The position numbers and the translations under genes are program-made. Below, one piece after another: positions 25,912 to 36,962 of a stretch of DNA of 64,000 nucleotides (positions are counted from its first letter, which is position 1; each line of letters begins with the position of its first letter). The DNA comes from Chelativorans sp. YIM 93263 (GTDB taxonomy: Bacteria > Pseudomonadota > Alphaproteobacteria > Rhizobiales > Rhizobiaceae), in contig NZ_JAKCWP010000001.1 in the NCBI RefSeq assembly GCF_028767125.1, positions 1 to 64,000 on the forward strand, written 5' to 3'. The notes under the pieces are model-generated. The model saw only the letters and a program-made list of their open reading frames with translations, ran no database searches and was not told the DNA's origin.

Positions 25912-27234
25912 ATGCCACCGGATCCGGACGATCTGTTCCGGTCGGTCGATTTCTCCGGGCGTGCGCGCATTATCGTAGCCGTTTCAGGAGGCGGCGATTC
26001 CCTCGCTCTTCTGCTCCTCCTGCGGGACCACCTGAAGTCTTGCGCGGTCACCCCGTCGTTGCTGGCTGTCACGATCGATCACGGCCTTCGCCCGGAATCG
26101 CGCGAGGAAGCACAACAGGTGGCGCATCTTTGCCGGCAATGGGGTATCGCCCACCGCACCCTTCATTGGGGCGGCGCCAAGCCGGGCAGCGGTGTGTCCG
26201 AGGCCGCGCGAGAGGCGCGTTTCGACCTCCTGGCGCAAGCCGCCGAGGATGCCGGTACCGATCTCGTCCTTACCGGCCATACGGGCGATGATCAGGCCGA
26301 AACGCTTGCTATGCGCAGAGCGCGTGGACGCGGACGCGGTCTTGCCGGCATTGCCCCGGCCACTCTCTATAACAACCGTGTCTGGTTCCTGAGGCCGCTT
26401 CTGACAGAGCGCCGCGCCAGCCTGCGCACCTTCCTGCGCGAGCGGGCGGTCGCATGGATTGAGGACCCCACCAATCGCGACCAGCGCTTCGAGCGCGTGC
26501 GCCTGCGCCAGTCTCTGTCAGAGGACGAGATCGGCCGGCTACTCAAGCAGGCGGAGGAAGAAGCGGCCATGCGAGAGACGGCCGGCCGCGAGGCGGCTGC
26601 AACGATTTCCCGGTTTGCCGAAGAGGTTGCGCCCGGCTTGTTCCGTCTTGACAAAACCGGCTTCAATAATGCCGATGGCGATACGGCGCTTTATGCGCTT
26701 CGCATTCTGCTGGCGGTGGCCGGAGGCACGCCGCACCTCCCGTCCGAGAATCGGGCGGGAGAGATATTGTCGCAGGCGACGGCTGAACGCGCCCGCGTCA
26801 CGCTGTCACGATCCATCGTCGCTGCCCGGGGCCCACTCATCTATCTTCACCGCGAAAATCGGAACCTGCCCCAGACAAGCCTCACTGCCGAAATGCTCTG
26901 GGACGGGCGCTATCGCATCGTCCCGTCCGATGACGCCCGGAACCTGACGATCACGCCATTCGGCTCCACAAACGCGCAAAGCGCAAAAATCGGGGGTTTT
27001 GATGCTCCGTCGGGACTGGTTCGCTCCGCCCTGGCGGCGCAGCCGGCGCTCCGCTCGGAAGGCGCGTGGGTTGGACTCGCGGCCAGCTCTGTTGTTGTCC
27101 ACCCGGTGGCCGGACCGTGGTCCCGCCTTCTCCCCAGCTTCGATCTCGCACCAGCCAATGCAATCCGCGCGCTCATCGGCGGGAAGGCAATTCCCGAATT
27201 GCCATTGCAACGCCACAAAAAATTAATGACATAG
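25912..27234 (+). CDS. tilS: tRNA(Ile)-lysidine synthase
   Basis: A 440-residue ATP-dependent enzyme that converts C34 of the CAU-anticodon tRNA-Ile to lysidine so that it reads AUA. The PP-loop SGGGDS is at residues 25-30, followed by [21 protein letters not shown] and the EDPTNRD and FERVRLRQ motifs of the TilS core. The C-terminal domain is weakly conserved, as usual. The ATG at 25912 leaves 8 bp after the cpoB stop; a TTG overlapping that stop is an alternative. The order pal-cpoB-tilS-ftsH-glmM is conserved in rhizobia. Confidence 0.96.
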   Translation: MPPDPDDLFRSVDFSGRARIIVAVSGGGDSLALLLLLRDHLKSCAVTPSLLAVTIDHGLRPESREEAQQVAHLCRQWGIAHRTLHWGGAKPGSGVSEAAREARFDLLAQAAEDAGTDLVLTGHTGDDQAETLAMRRARGRGRGLAGIAPATLYNNRVWFLRPLLTERRASLRTFLRERAVAWIEDPTNRDQRFERVRLRQSLSEDEIGRLLKQAEEEAAMRETAGREAAATISRFAEEVAPGLFRLDKTGFNNADGDTALYALRILLAVAGGTPHLPSENRAGEILSQATAERARVTLSRSIVAARGPLIYLHRENRNLPQTSLTAEMLWDGRYRIVPSDDARNLTITPFGSTNAQSAKIGGFDAPSGLVRSALAAQPALRSEGAWVGLAASSVVVHPVAGPWSRLLPSFDLAPANAIRALIGGKAIPELPLQRHKKLMT

Positions 27235-27355
27235 ACGTATTCGCTTTAGAAAAGGGGCAAATGCACGGGCGCGGTTGGCAACACCTTCTCCGCTCCCTAT
27301 GTTAGGGACAATCCGTGCACTGCACAGGCCGGCTCGACGTTGCTATGGAACGCAC

Positions 27356-29296
<1,941 letters not shown>

Positions 29297-29338
29297 TTAA
29301 GCTCCAGATCGGGTATAACCCTGCCCCTCATCGAGCGG

Positions 29339-29376
29339 ACAAAGCGAGTGCGATGCGTCGTACTCGCTTTGTTTTT
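29339..29376 (+). terminator. Rho-independent terminator after ftsH
   Basis: ACAAAGCGAGT and ACTCGCTTTGT form a perfect 11-bp stem followed by TTTT. It separates ftsH from glmM. Confidence 0.92.
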
Positions 29377-29443
29377 GCCCAGGAGATGCAGCTTTCTAGA
29401 GTTCCGCCTGCACTCTTGCACGCGCTCCGGAACGGGGGTTAAG

Positions 29444-29460
29444 TCAATTGTTTATTAACC
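29444..29460 (+). promoter_or_regulatory. CtrA-like box upstream of glmM
   Basis: TCAA-TTGTTTA-TTAACC is one mismatch from TTAA-N7-TTAAC. A TTAAGTCAA lies just before it. It is about 145 bp before the glmM start within an AT-rich patch that probably holds the promoter. Confidence 0.3.
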
Positions 29461-29603
29461 TATCGGCGCAATTGGCTGTTCACCTGGATCCTTTACAAAA
29501 TCTCACATAAAGTGATGCGTAGACCCGCTCGATCCTGTGGCAAATGATAACAAGGGACGCCGCTTTGCGAAGCAAATCGAAACCGGTGCAGGCAAAGAAA
29601 GAA

Positions 29604-30956
29604 ATGTCGAGAAAGTATTTCGGGACTGACGGTATCCGCGGTCGCGCAAACAGATTTCCCATGACCGCCGAGATTGCCATGAAGGTGGGGATGGCGGCCG
29701 GGCTTTCCTTCCAGAACGGCAATCACCGCCACCGCGTCGTGTTGGGTAAGGATACCCGCCTTTCCGGCTATATGATCGAGAATGCGCTGGTCGCAGGCTT
29801 CTGCGCCGCCGGCATGGATGTCTTTCTTCTGGGACCTATCCCGACCCCCGCCGTCGCCATGCTGGTGCGATCCCTGCGAGCCGATATCGGGGTCATGATC
29901 TCGGCATCTCACAATCCATTTCACGACAACGGCATCAAGCTTTTCGGGCCGGACGGCTACAAGCTGTCGGATGCGATCGAGGATCGCATCGAGGCGATGC
30001 TCGACAAGGACATCGGAATGGCATTGGCCGATGTCGATATGCTGGGCCGCGCCAAGCGCGTGGATGGCGTGCATGACCGCTATATCGAGGCCGCCAAGCG
30101 CACGCTGCCGCGCTCCATGTCGCTCGCGGGCCTACGCATTGTGGTCGATTGCGCCAACGGCGCCGGCTACCGGGTGGCGCCCGCCGCCCTTTGGGAACTG
30201 GGCGCGGAAGTGGTCGCGATCCACGCCGAGCCCGACGGCTTCAACATCAACGAGGAATGTGGCTCGACCCAGCCTATGAGTTTGGCCAAGAAAGTGCATG
30301 AGGTGCGCGCCGATATCGGCATAGCGCTCGACGGCGACGCCGACCGTGTGGTGATCGTGGACGAGAACGGCACGATCGTCGACGGCGACCAGATCATGGC
30401 GCTGATCGCCCGCTCCTGGCACGAAAGCGGACGTCTTTCCGGAGACGGGATCGCCGCCACGGTTATGTCCAATCTCGGCTTGGAGCGGTTCCTGCGTGAT
30501 CGCGGGCTGTCCCTGCATCGCACCAAGGTCGGCGATCGCTATGTGGTCGAGCACATGCGCGCCCACGGCCTCAATGTCGGGGGCGAGCAGTCCGGGCACG
30601 TCATTCTTTCCGATTTTTCCACCTCAGGGGACGGCCTTGTGACCGCCCTGCAGGTACTGGCTTGCATCAAACGACAGAACCGCCCGGCCAGTGAGGTCTG
30701 CCGCCAATTCGAACCGGTGCCGCAGATTCTCAAGAACGTGAAAACAGGCGGCGGTAAGCCGCTTGAATCCGCGCCTGTCCGGACAGCCATAGCCGACGCC
30801 GAATCCAGGCTCGAGAAGTCCGGCCGGCTGGTCATCCGTCCTTCGGGAACGGAACCACTCATCCGAGTCATGGCCGAGGGGGACGACCCCACGCTCATCC
30901 GCTCGGTGGTCGACGACATTATCGGTGCGATTACCGAAGCCAGAAACGCAGCCTGA
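29604..30956 (+). CDS. glmM: Phosphoglucosamine mutase
   Basis: Interconverts glucosamine 6-phosphate and glucosamine 1-phosphate on the way to UDP-GlcNAc, the precursor of peptidoglycan and lipid A. The 450-residue protein starts [13 protein letters not shown]; the phosphoserine loop [13 protein letters not shown] has the active serine at 102, the Mg-binding loop is DGDADR, and GGEQSGH and [12 protein letters not shown] bind sugar and phosphate. The length is exactly typical. The start at 29604 is chosen over an upstream in-frame start because conservation begins there. Confidence 0.98.
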   Translation: MSRKYFGTDGIRGRANRFPMTAEIAMKVGMAAGLSFQNGNHRHRVVLGKDTRLSGYMIENALVAGFCAAGMDVFLLGPIPTPAVAMLVRSLRADIGVMISASHNPFHDNGIKLFGPDGYKLSDAIEDRIEAMLDKDIGMALADVDMLGRAKRVDGVHDRYIEAAKRTLPRSMSLAGLRIVVDCANGAGYRVAPAALWELGAEVVAIHAEPDGFNINEECGSTQPMSLAKKVHEVRADIGIALDGDADRVVIVDENGTIVDGDQIMALIARSWHESGRLSGDGIAATVMSNLGLERFLRDRGLSLHRTKVGDRYVVEHMRAHGLNVGGEQSGHVILSDFSTSGDGLVTALQVLACIKRQNRPASEVCRQFEPVPQILKNVKTGGGKPLESAPVRTAIADAESRLEKSGRLVIRPSGTEPLIRVMAEGDDPTLIRSVVDDIIGAITEARNAA

Positions 30957-31027
30957 AACAACCGAAAACAGCTGAATTCCGGCGTCCATAGGCATGCGGT
31001 GAATATAAAACAACCCACACGTTAAGG

Positions 31028-31044
31028 TTAATTGCTACTTAACC
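31028..31044 (+). promoter_or_regulatory. Perfect CtrA-type box upstream of the first OMP gene
   Basis: TTAA-TTGCTAC-TTAACC matches TTAA-N7-TTAAC exactly and lies 69 bp before the ATG at 31113. A further TTAAGG half-site sits directly upstream. In Brucella, CtrA binds such boxes, including at an outer-membrane protein gene of this class (Omp25). Confidence 0.6.
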
Positions 31045-31112
31045 TTTCTCGTTCATTTTTCAGCATGACTCAACCAGCCAAAGGCCAGGAGCGCCTAGCG
31101 GGGATTGTAGAT

Positions 31113-31994
31113 ATGCTGAAGAGAACGACCCTGTTTGCAACACTTGCCGTGCTCGGTCTGGGCACGAGTGCCTATTCCGCCGACCTTGAGCGGCCACGCG
31201 TCGTGCAGCCGCCGAAATATACGCCACCGCCGCCGGCGAAGAAGCCGGTGATTGCTGGTTGGTATCTGCGCGGTCATATCGGCATGAGCAATCAGCGCGT
31301 GGGCAGCCTTCATAACGTGCTGTTCGACGGTGTGGACGATCTGGATTTCCTCGATCCCGGCGGCTTCAGCAGCGCGCCGGTAGCGGGTGGCGGCGTCGGC
31401 TACAGGTTCAACTCCCACCTTCGCGGCGATATTACGGCCGAGTATCGAGGCAAAGCCGATTTCTCAGCCCTTGACCGCTACGACTTTGTTGATGACGGCG
31501 ATCCCTCGACCTGGGACGGCACCAACGAATACAGTGCGAAAAAGTCCGAGTGGTTGTTGCTGGCGAACGCCTATGTCGATCTCGGGTCCTGGCACGGCAT
31601 TTCACCTTATGTCGGCGCTGGTATCGGCGCGTCGCGCAACACCATTCACCATTTCCGCGACATCAATGTACCCAATGAGGGCGTCGCCTATGGCGGCACC
31701 GATTCGAAATGGAACTTCGCGTGGGCACTGCATGCCGGGCTTGGTTACCAGATCACCGACGCCCTCACGCTTGATGTGGGCTACAGCTACCTCGATTTAG
31801 GTGACGCGCAGAGCGGCGATATCATTACCTATGAGGGGGCCAACACCGTCGATAATCCGATGCACTTCGAGGACCTGACCTCACACGACTTCAAGCTGGG
31901 ATTCCGCTATCAGTTCGGCGGCGGATATACACCCGAGCCGGAGTACGTGGCTTACGACCCGGCGCCCTCCTACAAGCCGCCAGTCTTTAAATAA
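31113..31994 (+). CDS. Outer-membrane beta-barrel protein (Omp25/31-like)
   Basis: A 293-residue outer-membrane protein. The signal peptide ends at about residue 22 (AYSA), followed by a Pro-rich periplasmic segment (PPKYTPPPPAKKP) and an eight-stranded barrel (about 50-280) with GWYLRGHIG, AGGGVGYRFNSHLRGDITAEYR and LTLDVGYSYLDLGD strands. A second Pro-rich tail follows the last strand. The class includes rhizobial RopB and Brucella Omp25/31, which dominate the outer membrane and bind the envelope. The start at 31113 is set by the signal peptide. A perfect CtrA box precedes it and a terminator follows. Confidence 0.9.
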   Translation: MLKRTTLFATLAVLGLGTSAYSADLERPRVVQPPKYTPPPPAKKPVIAGWYLRGHIGMSNQRVGSLHNVLFDGVDDLDFLDPGGFSSAPVAGGGVGYRFNSHLRGDITAEYRGKADFSALDRYDFVDDGDPSTWDGTNEYSAKKSEWLLLANAYVDLGSWHGISPYVGAGIGASRNTIHHFRDINVPNEGVAYGGTDSKWNFAWALHAGLGYQITDALTLDVGYSYLDLGDAQSGDIITYEGANTVDNPMHFEDLTSHDFKLGFRYQFGGGYTPEPEYVAYDPAPSYKPPVFK

Positions 31995-32016
31995 AAACGC
32001 GATCCCTGCCCCTTCG

Positions 32017-32046
32017 AACCGCCCGATTTTTCGGGCGGTTTTTTTT
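32017..32046 (+). terminator. Rho-independent terminator after the first OMP gene
   Basis: ACCGCCCGA and TCGGGCGGT form a 9-bp stem closed by a T-rich loop and followed by eight Ts. Confidence 0.95.
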
Positions 32047-32078
32047 CGCCAGTGAGCATTTCCCCCGCTCGATCATTC

Positions 32079-32095
32079 TTAACCGGCGGTTAACC
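32079..32095 (+). promoter_or_regulatory. Perfect CtrA-type box upstream of the second OMP gene
   Basis: TTAA-CCGGCGG-TTAACC is an exact match to TTAA-N7-TTAAC, 69 bp before the ATG. It continues into a palindrome (TTAACC-GTTAT-GGTTAA) ending at 32106, so up to three half-sites are packed into 28 bp. Confidence 0.62.
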
Positions 32096-32163
32096 GTTAT
32101 GGTTAATAGTTCTTCCAGATTCCTGGCGGGTAGATTGCCCCATTCTTGCGGAGTTTCGGATCA

Positions 32164-32850
32164 ATGCGCCAAACATCCATCCTCGCGCTGAGCGCTGCTG
32201 TTGTCTCTGCCGCGGCTCTCCCGGCCCAAGGTGCAGATTACGGCCCCCCTTTGGTCATCGAGGAGCTTCCCGAGCACGTGCCGGTCGAAATCGGCTCCGG
32301 CTGGTACTTGCGAGGCGATTTGACTTACAATGTAAACGAGTCCGTCTATGATGATCCGCTGGGTGTCGAGTTTGACAATCAGCGTATCGGCGGCGGGGTC
32401 GGTGTCGGTTATCACTTTAACGATCTTTTTCGCGCCGACGTGAATCTCAGCTACATCTCCGATGATTCTTTCAGCTACAGCGACGGACTCGACGAACTGG
32501 AACTTGAGAATCGTGTTCTGGCTGCCATGCTGAACGGCTATCTCGACTTGGGTACAGTCGTCGGCCTGACGCCCTATGTCGGTGCAGGCGCCGGTATGCT
32601 CTACAACAAGCACAGCGCCCGCCTCGTTTCGCCCGGCATCGACATTTCAGCGGATGACCGGCAGTACACCTTCGCCTATTCGCTCAATGCTGGCGTCAAC
32701 TACAGTCTCACCGATAATCTCTCTATGGATGTTGGCTATCAGTACCTGAACTCGCCTAAAGCGGAGTATCTGGATTTCGAATCGGGGCAGATCGAAGACG
32801 GTCTCGATTTCCACCAGGTCCGCGTCGGTCTGCGCTACGATCTCTGGTAA
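32164..32850 (+). CDS. Outer-membrane beta-barrel protein
   Basis: A 228-residue exported barrel protein, a shorter relative of the preceding one. The signal peptide ends at about residue 23 (QGA). The mature part starts DYGPPLVIEELPE and alternates strands such as GWYLRGDLTYNV, GGGVGVGYHFNDLFRADVNLSYI and LSMDVGYQYLNS, ending VRVGLRYDLW with the C-terminal aromatic typical of outer-membrane proteins. Function is structural or unknown. The start at 32164 gives the signal peptide. It has its own CtrA box at the same distance as its neighbour, so the two are separate units under a likely common control. Confidence 0.88.
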   Translation: MRQTSILALSAAVVSAAALPAQGADYGPPLVIEELPEHVPVEIGSGWYLRGDLTYNVNESVYDDPLGVEFDNQRIGGGVGVGYHFNDLFRADVNLSYISDDSFSYSDGLDELELENRVLAAMLNGYLDLGTVVGLTPYVGAGAGMLYNKHSARLVSPGIDISADDRQYTFAYSLNAGVNYSLTDNLSMDVGYQYLNSPKAEYLDFESGQIEDGLDFHQVRVGLRYDLW

Positions 32851-32956
32851 TGTTGACGGTCTTTTTGCCGTATAGCTTCGCCACGAATCCTGATGCACTG
32901 CAATACTCTCGAGACTTGCCGGAGGCGCATGGCCGCTCCGGCAAGTCTCAAGGTGA

Positions 32957-33238
32957 TCAGTGACGCAATTCAGAATCGCGGCTGCTCGCTCCGAGAGCTG
33001 CATCGTGCATTTTCTCGACAGCCGAGGCAGCGTTCCCGATCGTGATCCGTCGCATCGAATCCCGCTCTTCCAATGCAGTGAGTTCCAGGCCGCGTGCGGC
33101 CGCTTCCAGTGCTTGCGTGATTGCTATCCTCAGCTGCGGACTCATCTCTGCAAGCTGCGATAGCAGTGCTATCAGAACAGTTTGCGAAGCGAGGGTGGAC
33201 GCCTCCGAATGAGGCGCTTTCGTCTTGTCTTCCGTCAT
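32957..33238 (-). CDS. Small helical protein of unknown function
   Basis: A 93-residue protein I do not recognise. It is Ala-rich and predicted mostly helical (LASQTVLIALLSQLAEMSPQLRI), with a charged C-terminus and no signal peptide or Cys. I placed the start at 33238; the frame is open to 33307 through unrelated Arg-rich sequence. It converges with the OMP gene and its upstream end abuts the MITE-like element at 33300, which may have altered its promoter. Confidence 0.5.
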   Translation of the reverse strand: MTEDKTKAPHSEASTLASQTVLIALLSQLAEMSPQLRIAITQALEAAARGLELTALEERDSMRRITIGNAASAVEKMHDAALGASSRDSELRH

Positions 33239-33299
33239 AAATTCGTACCCGTTGTGCCGTTCCAATCTCAGCCGCCGAAGGCGACGACAAGCATGAGCC

Positions 33300-33447
33300 A
33301 GGGTCACGACCTACTAATGTGATTGAAATGGCGCCAGAACGGCAAAGAGATGCAAGGAGGAGCGCCCCTTCGACAAGCTCAGAAGAGCGATGTGGTCCAA
33401 ACAGATGGCATCACACCATTTCAAGCAGATTAGTAGGTCCTGACCCT
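33300..33447. mobile_element. MITE-like palindromic element (148 bp)
   Basis: The ends are imperfect terminal inverted repeats of about 34 bp. The outermost part AGGGTCA-GACCTACTAAT is identical apart from one base (C left, G right), and the match continues inward as TG-TTGAAATGG with a few mismatches. The element carries no ORF. No clear target duplication is seen. Size, TIRs and lack of coding fit a non-autonomous transposon remnant; the parent transposase family is unknown. Confidence 0.65.
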
Positions 33448-33471
33448 AGGCCAACGGAGGAGGAGGGGGCG

Positions 33472-33882
33472 TCAGCACACCCAAAAAAATTCCGAAGGGG
33501 AATGGACGGGGACGCGGGAGAAATGTTCCACCTCTGGTAAAAGGAGATCTAGGCAGTCGCAATACAGACCAAGCGATGCATGACAGGCTTCACTGCCGTC
33601 CTCATGCGCGTTCCCGTGATCGTGATCGTGTTCACCGTATCCGCCGGATTCGTGAAGGTGCTTGCCCGAATGATGGTGATCTTGATGTGAATGGCTGGGG
33701 TGCAGTGCTGCAGCGGCAGCATGGCTGGATGTCACACCCGGGTGCATCTGAAGTGATGCCAATATGATCAAAAGGACTAGGTTACTAGCGAGAAACTTCG
33801 ACCGCACTTGATTCCCTGACGCTCTGTGCGCCTCCTCCTCTCGCTCACACGAGCCATGTTTCTGGTTGAGCGCAGCTAACAT
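33472..33882 (-). CDS. His-rich exported protein, possible metal binder
   Basis: A frame of up to 136 residues. A hydrophobic segment (NLVLLIILASLQM) precedes a Ser/Ala-rich cleavage-like region, then a strikingly His/Asp/Gly-rich stretch (HPSHSHQDHHHSGKHLH and EHDHDHGNAHEDG) and a C-terminal CHASLGLYCDC cluster. Such composition suggests Zn, Ni, Co or Cu binding in the periplasm. A GTG at 33807 with AGGGAA before it would make a 111-residue protein beginning directly with a signal peptide and is a good alternative start. Base composition is lower in GC than the neighbours, and the MITE-like element lies beyond its 3' end, so acquisition is possible. I recognise no named family. Confidence 0.55.
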   Translation of the reverse strand: MLAALNQKHGSCEREEEAHRASGNQVRSKFLASNLVLLIILASLQMHPGVTSSHAAAAALHPSHSHQDHHHSGKHLHESGGYGEHDHDHGNAHEDGSEACHASLGLYCDCLDLLLPEVEHFSRVPVHSPSEFFWVC

Positions 33883-34026
33883 ATCCGCTCAATCTTTCTT
33901 GATGCAAGCTGCAAACTTGGTGTTTGATTCTAAAACCCGCTTGCTTGCCCCAACCTGAAGAACACGAAGGCCGGCCCACAAATTCTCGCAGAGCTCCGTG
34001 GCCTTGTACTTTTCCGCTGGTTGCTG

Positions 34027-34088
34027 TAAGCCCGTCCGTGGGACACCCCTCCCCAACGAGGGGCTACTATCTGGAAGGGTAGATACAT
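34027..34088 (+). promoter_or_regulatory. serC-type leader RNA (putative)
   Basis: Just before serC are two stable hairpins: GTCC-GTG-GGAC, and CCCCTC with GAGGGG around a 6-nt loop, then CTACTATCTGGAAGGGTAG against the start codon. Position and appearance fit the serC RNA motif described upstream of serC-serA in alphaproteobacteria, thought to be a cis-regulatory leader whose ligand is unknown. The family call is from memory. Confidence 0.6.
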
Positions 34089-34089
34089 T

Positions 34090-35262
34090 ATGGAAAAAGC
34101 TGCAAAGCCGGACGTCCGTCCGGCCAATCCCCATTTCTCGTCAGGACCCTGCGCAAAGCGCCCCGGCTGGACGCCCGAGGCGCTGAGGGATGCCGCCCTC
34201 GGCCGCTCCCACCGCGCCAAAATTGGCAAGGAAAAGCTCGCCCGGGCCATCGAACTGACCGGCGAGGTCCTAAAGGTCCCCTCCGATTACCGTATAGGCA
34301 TTGTGCCTGCCTCGGATACCGGTGCCATGGAGATGGCGCTTTGGTCCCTTCTGGGTGAGCGGGGCGTCGATATGCTGGCCTGGGAGTCCTTCGGTTCCGG
34401 CTGGGTGACCGACGTCATCAAGCAGTTGAAGCTCGATGACGTCCGCCGTATCGAGGCGGATTACGGCGAGCTGCCCGATCTTTCCCAAGTGGATTTCGAC
34501 CGCGACGTGGTCTTTACCTGGAACGGGACGACCTCCGGCGTGCGCGTGCCGAATGGCGAGTTCATCCCGGCCGACCGCAAGGGGCTCGCCATTTGCGATG
34601 CCACCTCGGCCGCATTTGCGCAGCGCCTCGACTTCGAAAAGCTCGATGTCGTGACCTTCTCCTGGCAGAAAGTGCTGGGTGGTGAGGCCGCGCACGGCAT
34701 GCTCATCCTGTCTCCTCGTGCGGTAGAGCGCCTGGAGACCTACGCGCCGGCATGGCCGCTGCCGAAGATCTTCCGCCTCACCAAGGGCGGCAAGCTCAAC
34801 GAGGGCGTTTTCAAGGGCGAAACCATCAACACGCCTTCCATGCTCTGCGTGGAAGACTATCTCGACACCCTCACCTGGGCGCAGTCGGTGGGCGGACTCG
34901 ACGGGCTGATCGCTCGTGCCGACGCCAATTTCGCCGCCATCGACCGTTTTGTGGAAAAGAGCGGCTGGCTGGCCCATCTGGCGCAGGATCCGGCGACACG
35001 CTCCAACACGTCCGTGTGCCTTTCCATCATCGATGAGGCCGTCACCAAACTCGATCCGGAAGCCCAGGCTGCCTTTGCAAAGGGCATAGTCTCCAGGCTC
35101 GACAAGGAGGGCGTGGCCTACGACATCGGCCACTATCGCGATGCGCCTCCCGGGCTGAGAATATGGGCGGGCGCGACCGTCGAGACCTCCGATCTCGAGG
35201 CGCTCATGCCCTGGCTCGACTGGGCCTTTCACGAACAGAAAGCCGCACTTCAGAGCGCCTGA
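34090..35262 (+). CDS. serC: Phosphoserine aminotransferase
   Basis: Second step of serine synthesis: transaminates 3-phosphohydroxypyruvate with glutamate. The 390-residue PLP enzyme is of the alphaproteobacterial class, with the start [31 protein letters not shown], and the PLP lysine in [14 protein letters not shown] (about Lys194). A role in pyridoxine synthesis through 4-phosphohydroxythreonine is usual for SerC. It is followed 58 bp later by serA, the previous step, and is preceded by a structured leader, so both are likely controlled together. Confidence 0.97.
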   Translation: MEKAAKPDVRPANPHFSSGPCAKRPGWTPEALRDAALGRSHRAKIGKEKLARAIELTGEVLKVPSDYRIGIVPASDTGAMEMALWSLLGERGVDMLAWESFGSGWVTDVIKQLKLDDVRRIEADYGELPDLSQVDFDRDVVFTWNGTTSGVRVPNGEFIPADRKGLAICDATSAAFAQRLDFEKLDVVTFSWQKVLGGEAAHGMLILSPRAVERLETYAPAWPLPKIFRLTKGGKLNEGVFKGETINTPSMLCVEDYLDTLTWAQSVGGLDGLIARADANFAAIDRFVEKSGWLAHLAQDPATRSNTSVCLSIIDEAVTKLDPEAQAAFAKGIVSRLDKEGVAYDIGHYRDAPPGLRIWAGATVETSDLEALMPWLDWAFHEQKAALQSA

Positions 35263-35320
35263 TCCCGTTCAGCGCGGCAATCGCCCAATTCCCCAATCCT
35301 AATCTTCTAGGAGCCCCGAA

Positions 35321-36919
35321 ATGGCACCTCGCGTACTCGTTTCCGACAAGCTTTCACCAACCGCCGTCGACATCTTCAAACAGCACGGCATCGAGGTCGA
35401 CTATGAACCCGATCTCGGCAAAGACAAGGAAAAGCTGCTTTCCGTCATCGGCCAGTATGACGGACTTGCCATCCGTTCGGCCACCAAGGTGACGGAAAAA
35501 CTCATCGACGCCGCCGACAATCTGAAGGTCGTCGGTCGCGCCGGCATCGGCGTCGATAACGTTGATATCCCGGCAGCCTCGCGCCGTGGTATCATCGTAA
35601 TGAACACCCCCTTCGGCAACTCCATCACGACCGCCGAGCATGCCATCGCCATGCTGTTTGCCGTGGCGCGGCAGATCCCGGAGGCGAATGCCTCCACCCA
35701 CGCAGGCAAGTGGGAAAAGAACCGCTTCATGGGTGTGGAAATCACCGGCAAGACACTGGGCGTCATCGGTTGCGGCAATATCGGCTCCGTGGTCGCAATG
35801 CGCGCCATCGGTTTGAAGATGCACGTCGTGGCCTTCGATCCGTTCCTTTCGCCCAAACGGGCCGAGGAGTTGGGCGTCGAAAAGGTGGAGTTGGACGACC
35901 TCTTCACGCGCGCCGACTTCATCACTCTGCACACACCGCTGACGGACAAGACGCGCAACATTGTCAATGCCGAGGCAATCGCAAAGATGAAAGACGGCGT
36001 GCGCATCATCAACTGCGCGCGCGGCGGCCTTGTCAACGAGGCGGATCTGGTCAGCGCTCTCGAATCGGGCAAGGTCGCCGGCGCGGGCATAGACGTGTTC
36101 GAGTCAGAGCCGGCCACCGAAAACGCGCTCTTCAACATGCCAAATGTGGTCTGCACGCCGCATCTGGGCGCCGCCACGAGCGAGGCACAGGAAAATGTGG
36201 CGCTTCAGGTGGCCGAGCAGATGTCCGACTACCTCATCAAGGGCGCGGTCACCAACGCCATCAACATGCCCTCCATAAGCGCCGAGGAAGCGCCGCGGCT
36301 GAAGCCATTCGTCAAGCTCGCCGATGTTCTGGGAACCTTTGTCGGCCAGGTGACGGAAGAGCCGATCCGCGAAGTCGAGGTGGTGTTCGACGGCTCCACC
36401 TCCAGCATGAATACGCGCGCGTTGATCAGCGCGACGCTGGCCGGCCTGATTCGGCCACAGGTCTCTGACGTGAACATGGTCTCCGCCCCCATCATGGCGA
36501 AGGAGCGCGGTGTCATCCTGTCGGAGGTCAAGCGTGACAAGTCGGGAGTTTTCGACGGCTATATCAAGCTGACCGTGAAGACCGCAAACAAGACCCGATC
36601 GATCGCCGGCACCGTCTTCTCCGACGGCAAGCCGCGTTTCATCCAGATCAAGGGCATCAATCTCGACGCGGAGGTGGGCGAGCACATGCTCTATACCACC
36701 AATTACGACACGCCCGGCATCATCGGCCTGCTTGGCACGATCTGCGCCAAGCACGGCGTCAACATCGCCAACTTCCAGCTTGGCCGCAACCGCCCGGGCG
36801 GCGATGCGATCGCGCTGCTCTATCTGGATGCGCCTTGCCCGGAGTCTGTGCTGAAAGAGCTGGAAGCCACAGATTCAATCATTTCGGCCAAGCCGCTGAA
36901 CTTCGACGTCGCGGTTTAA
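35321..36919 (+). CDS. serA: D-3-phosphoglycerate dehydrogenase
   Basis: First committed step of serine synthesis. The 532-residue protein is the long form: NAD-binding motif GVIGCGNIGS, the arginine and catalytic His segments (INCARGGLVNEADL, and VCTPHLGAATSEAQENVA), an intervening domain (about 320-450) and a C-terminal ACT domain (about 455-530; TNYDTPGIIGLLGTICAKHGVNIANFQLGR) for serine or effector binding. It is co-directional with serC. A GC hairpin lies between it and the convergent EamA gene. Confidence 0.98.
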   Translation: MAPRVLVSDKLSPTAVDIFKQHGIEVDYEPDLGKDKEKLLSVIGQYDGLAIRSATKVTEKLIDAADNLKVVGRAGIGVDNVDIPAASRRGIIVMNTPFGNSITTAEHAIAMLFAVARQIPEANASTHAGKWEKNRFMGVEITGKTLGVIGCGNIGSVVAMRAIGLKMHVVAFDPFLSPKRAEELGVEKVELDDLFTRADFITLHTPLTDKTRNIVNAEAIAKMKDGVRIINCARGGLVNEADLVSALESGKVAGAGIDVFESEPATENALFNMPNVVCTPHLGAATSEAQENVALQVAEQMSDYLIKGAVTNAINMPSISAEEAPRLKPFVKLADVLGTFVGQVTEEPIREVEVVFDGSTSSMNTRALISATLAGLIRPQVSDVNMVSAPIMAKERGVILSEVKRDKSGVFDGYIKLTVKTANKTRSIAGTVFSDGKPRFIQIKGINLDAEVGEHMLYTTNYDTPGIIGLLGTICAKHGVNIANFQLGRNRPGGDAIALLYLDAPCPESVLKELEATDSIISAKPLNFDVAV

Positions 36920-36930
36920 GCCGCGAACTC

Positions 36931-36955
36931 GGGAGCGGGCGGGACGCCCGCTCCC
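36931..36955. terminator. Bidirectional hairpin between serA and the EamA gene
   Basis: GGGAGCGGGC and GCCCGCTCCC form a perfect 10-bp stem with a 5-nt loop, 12 bp after serA and 8 bp from the convergent gene. No long T-tract on either side. Confidence 0.55.
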
Positions 36956-36962
36956 TCGGTAT

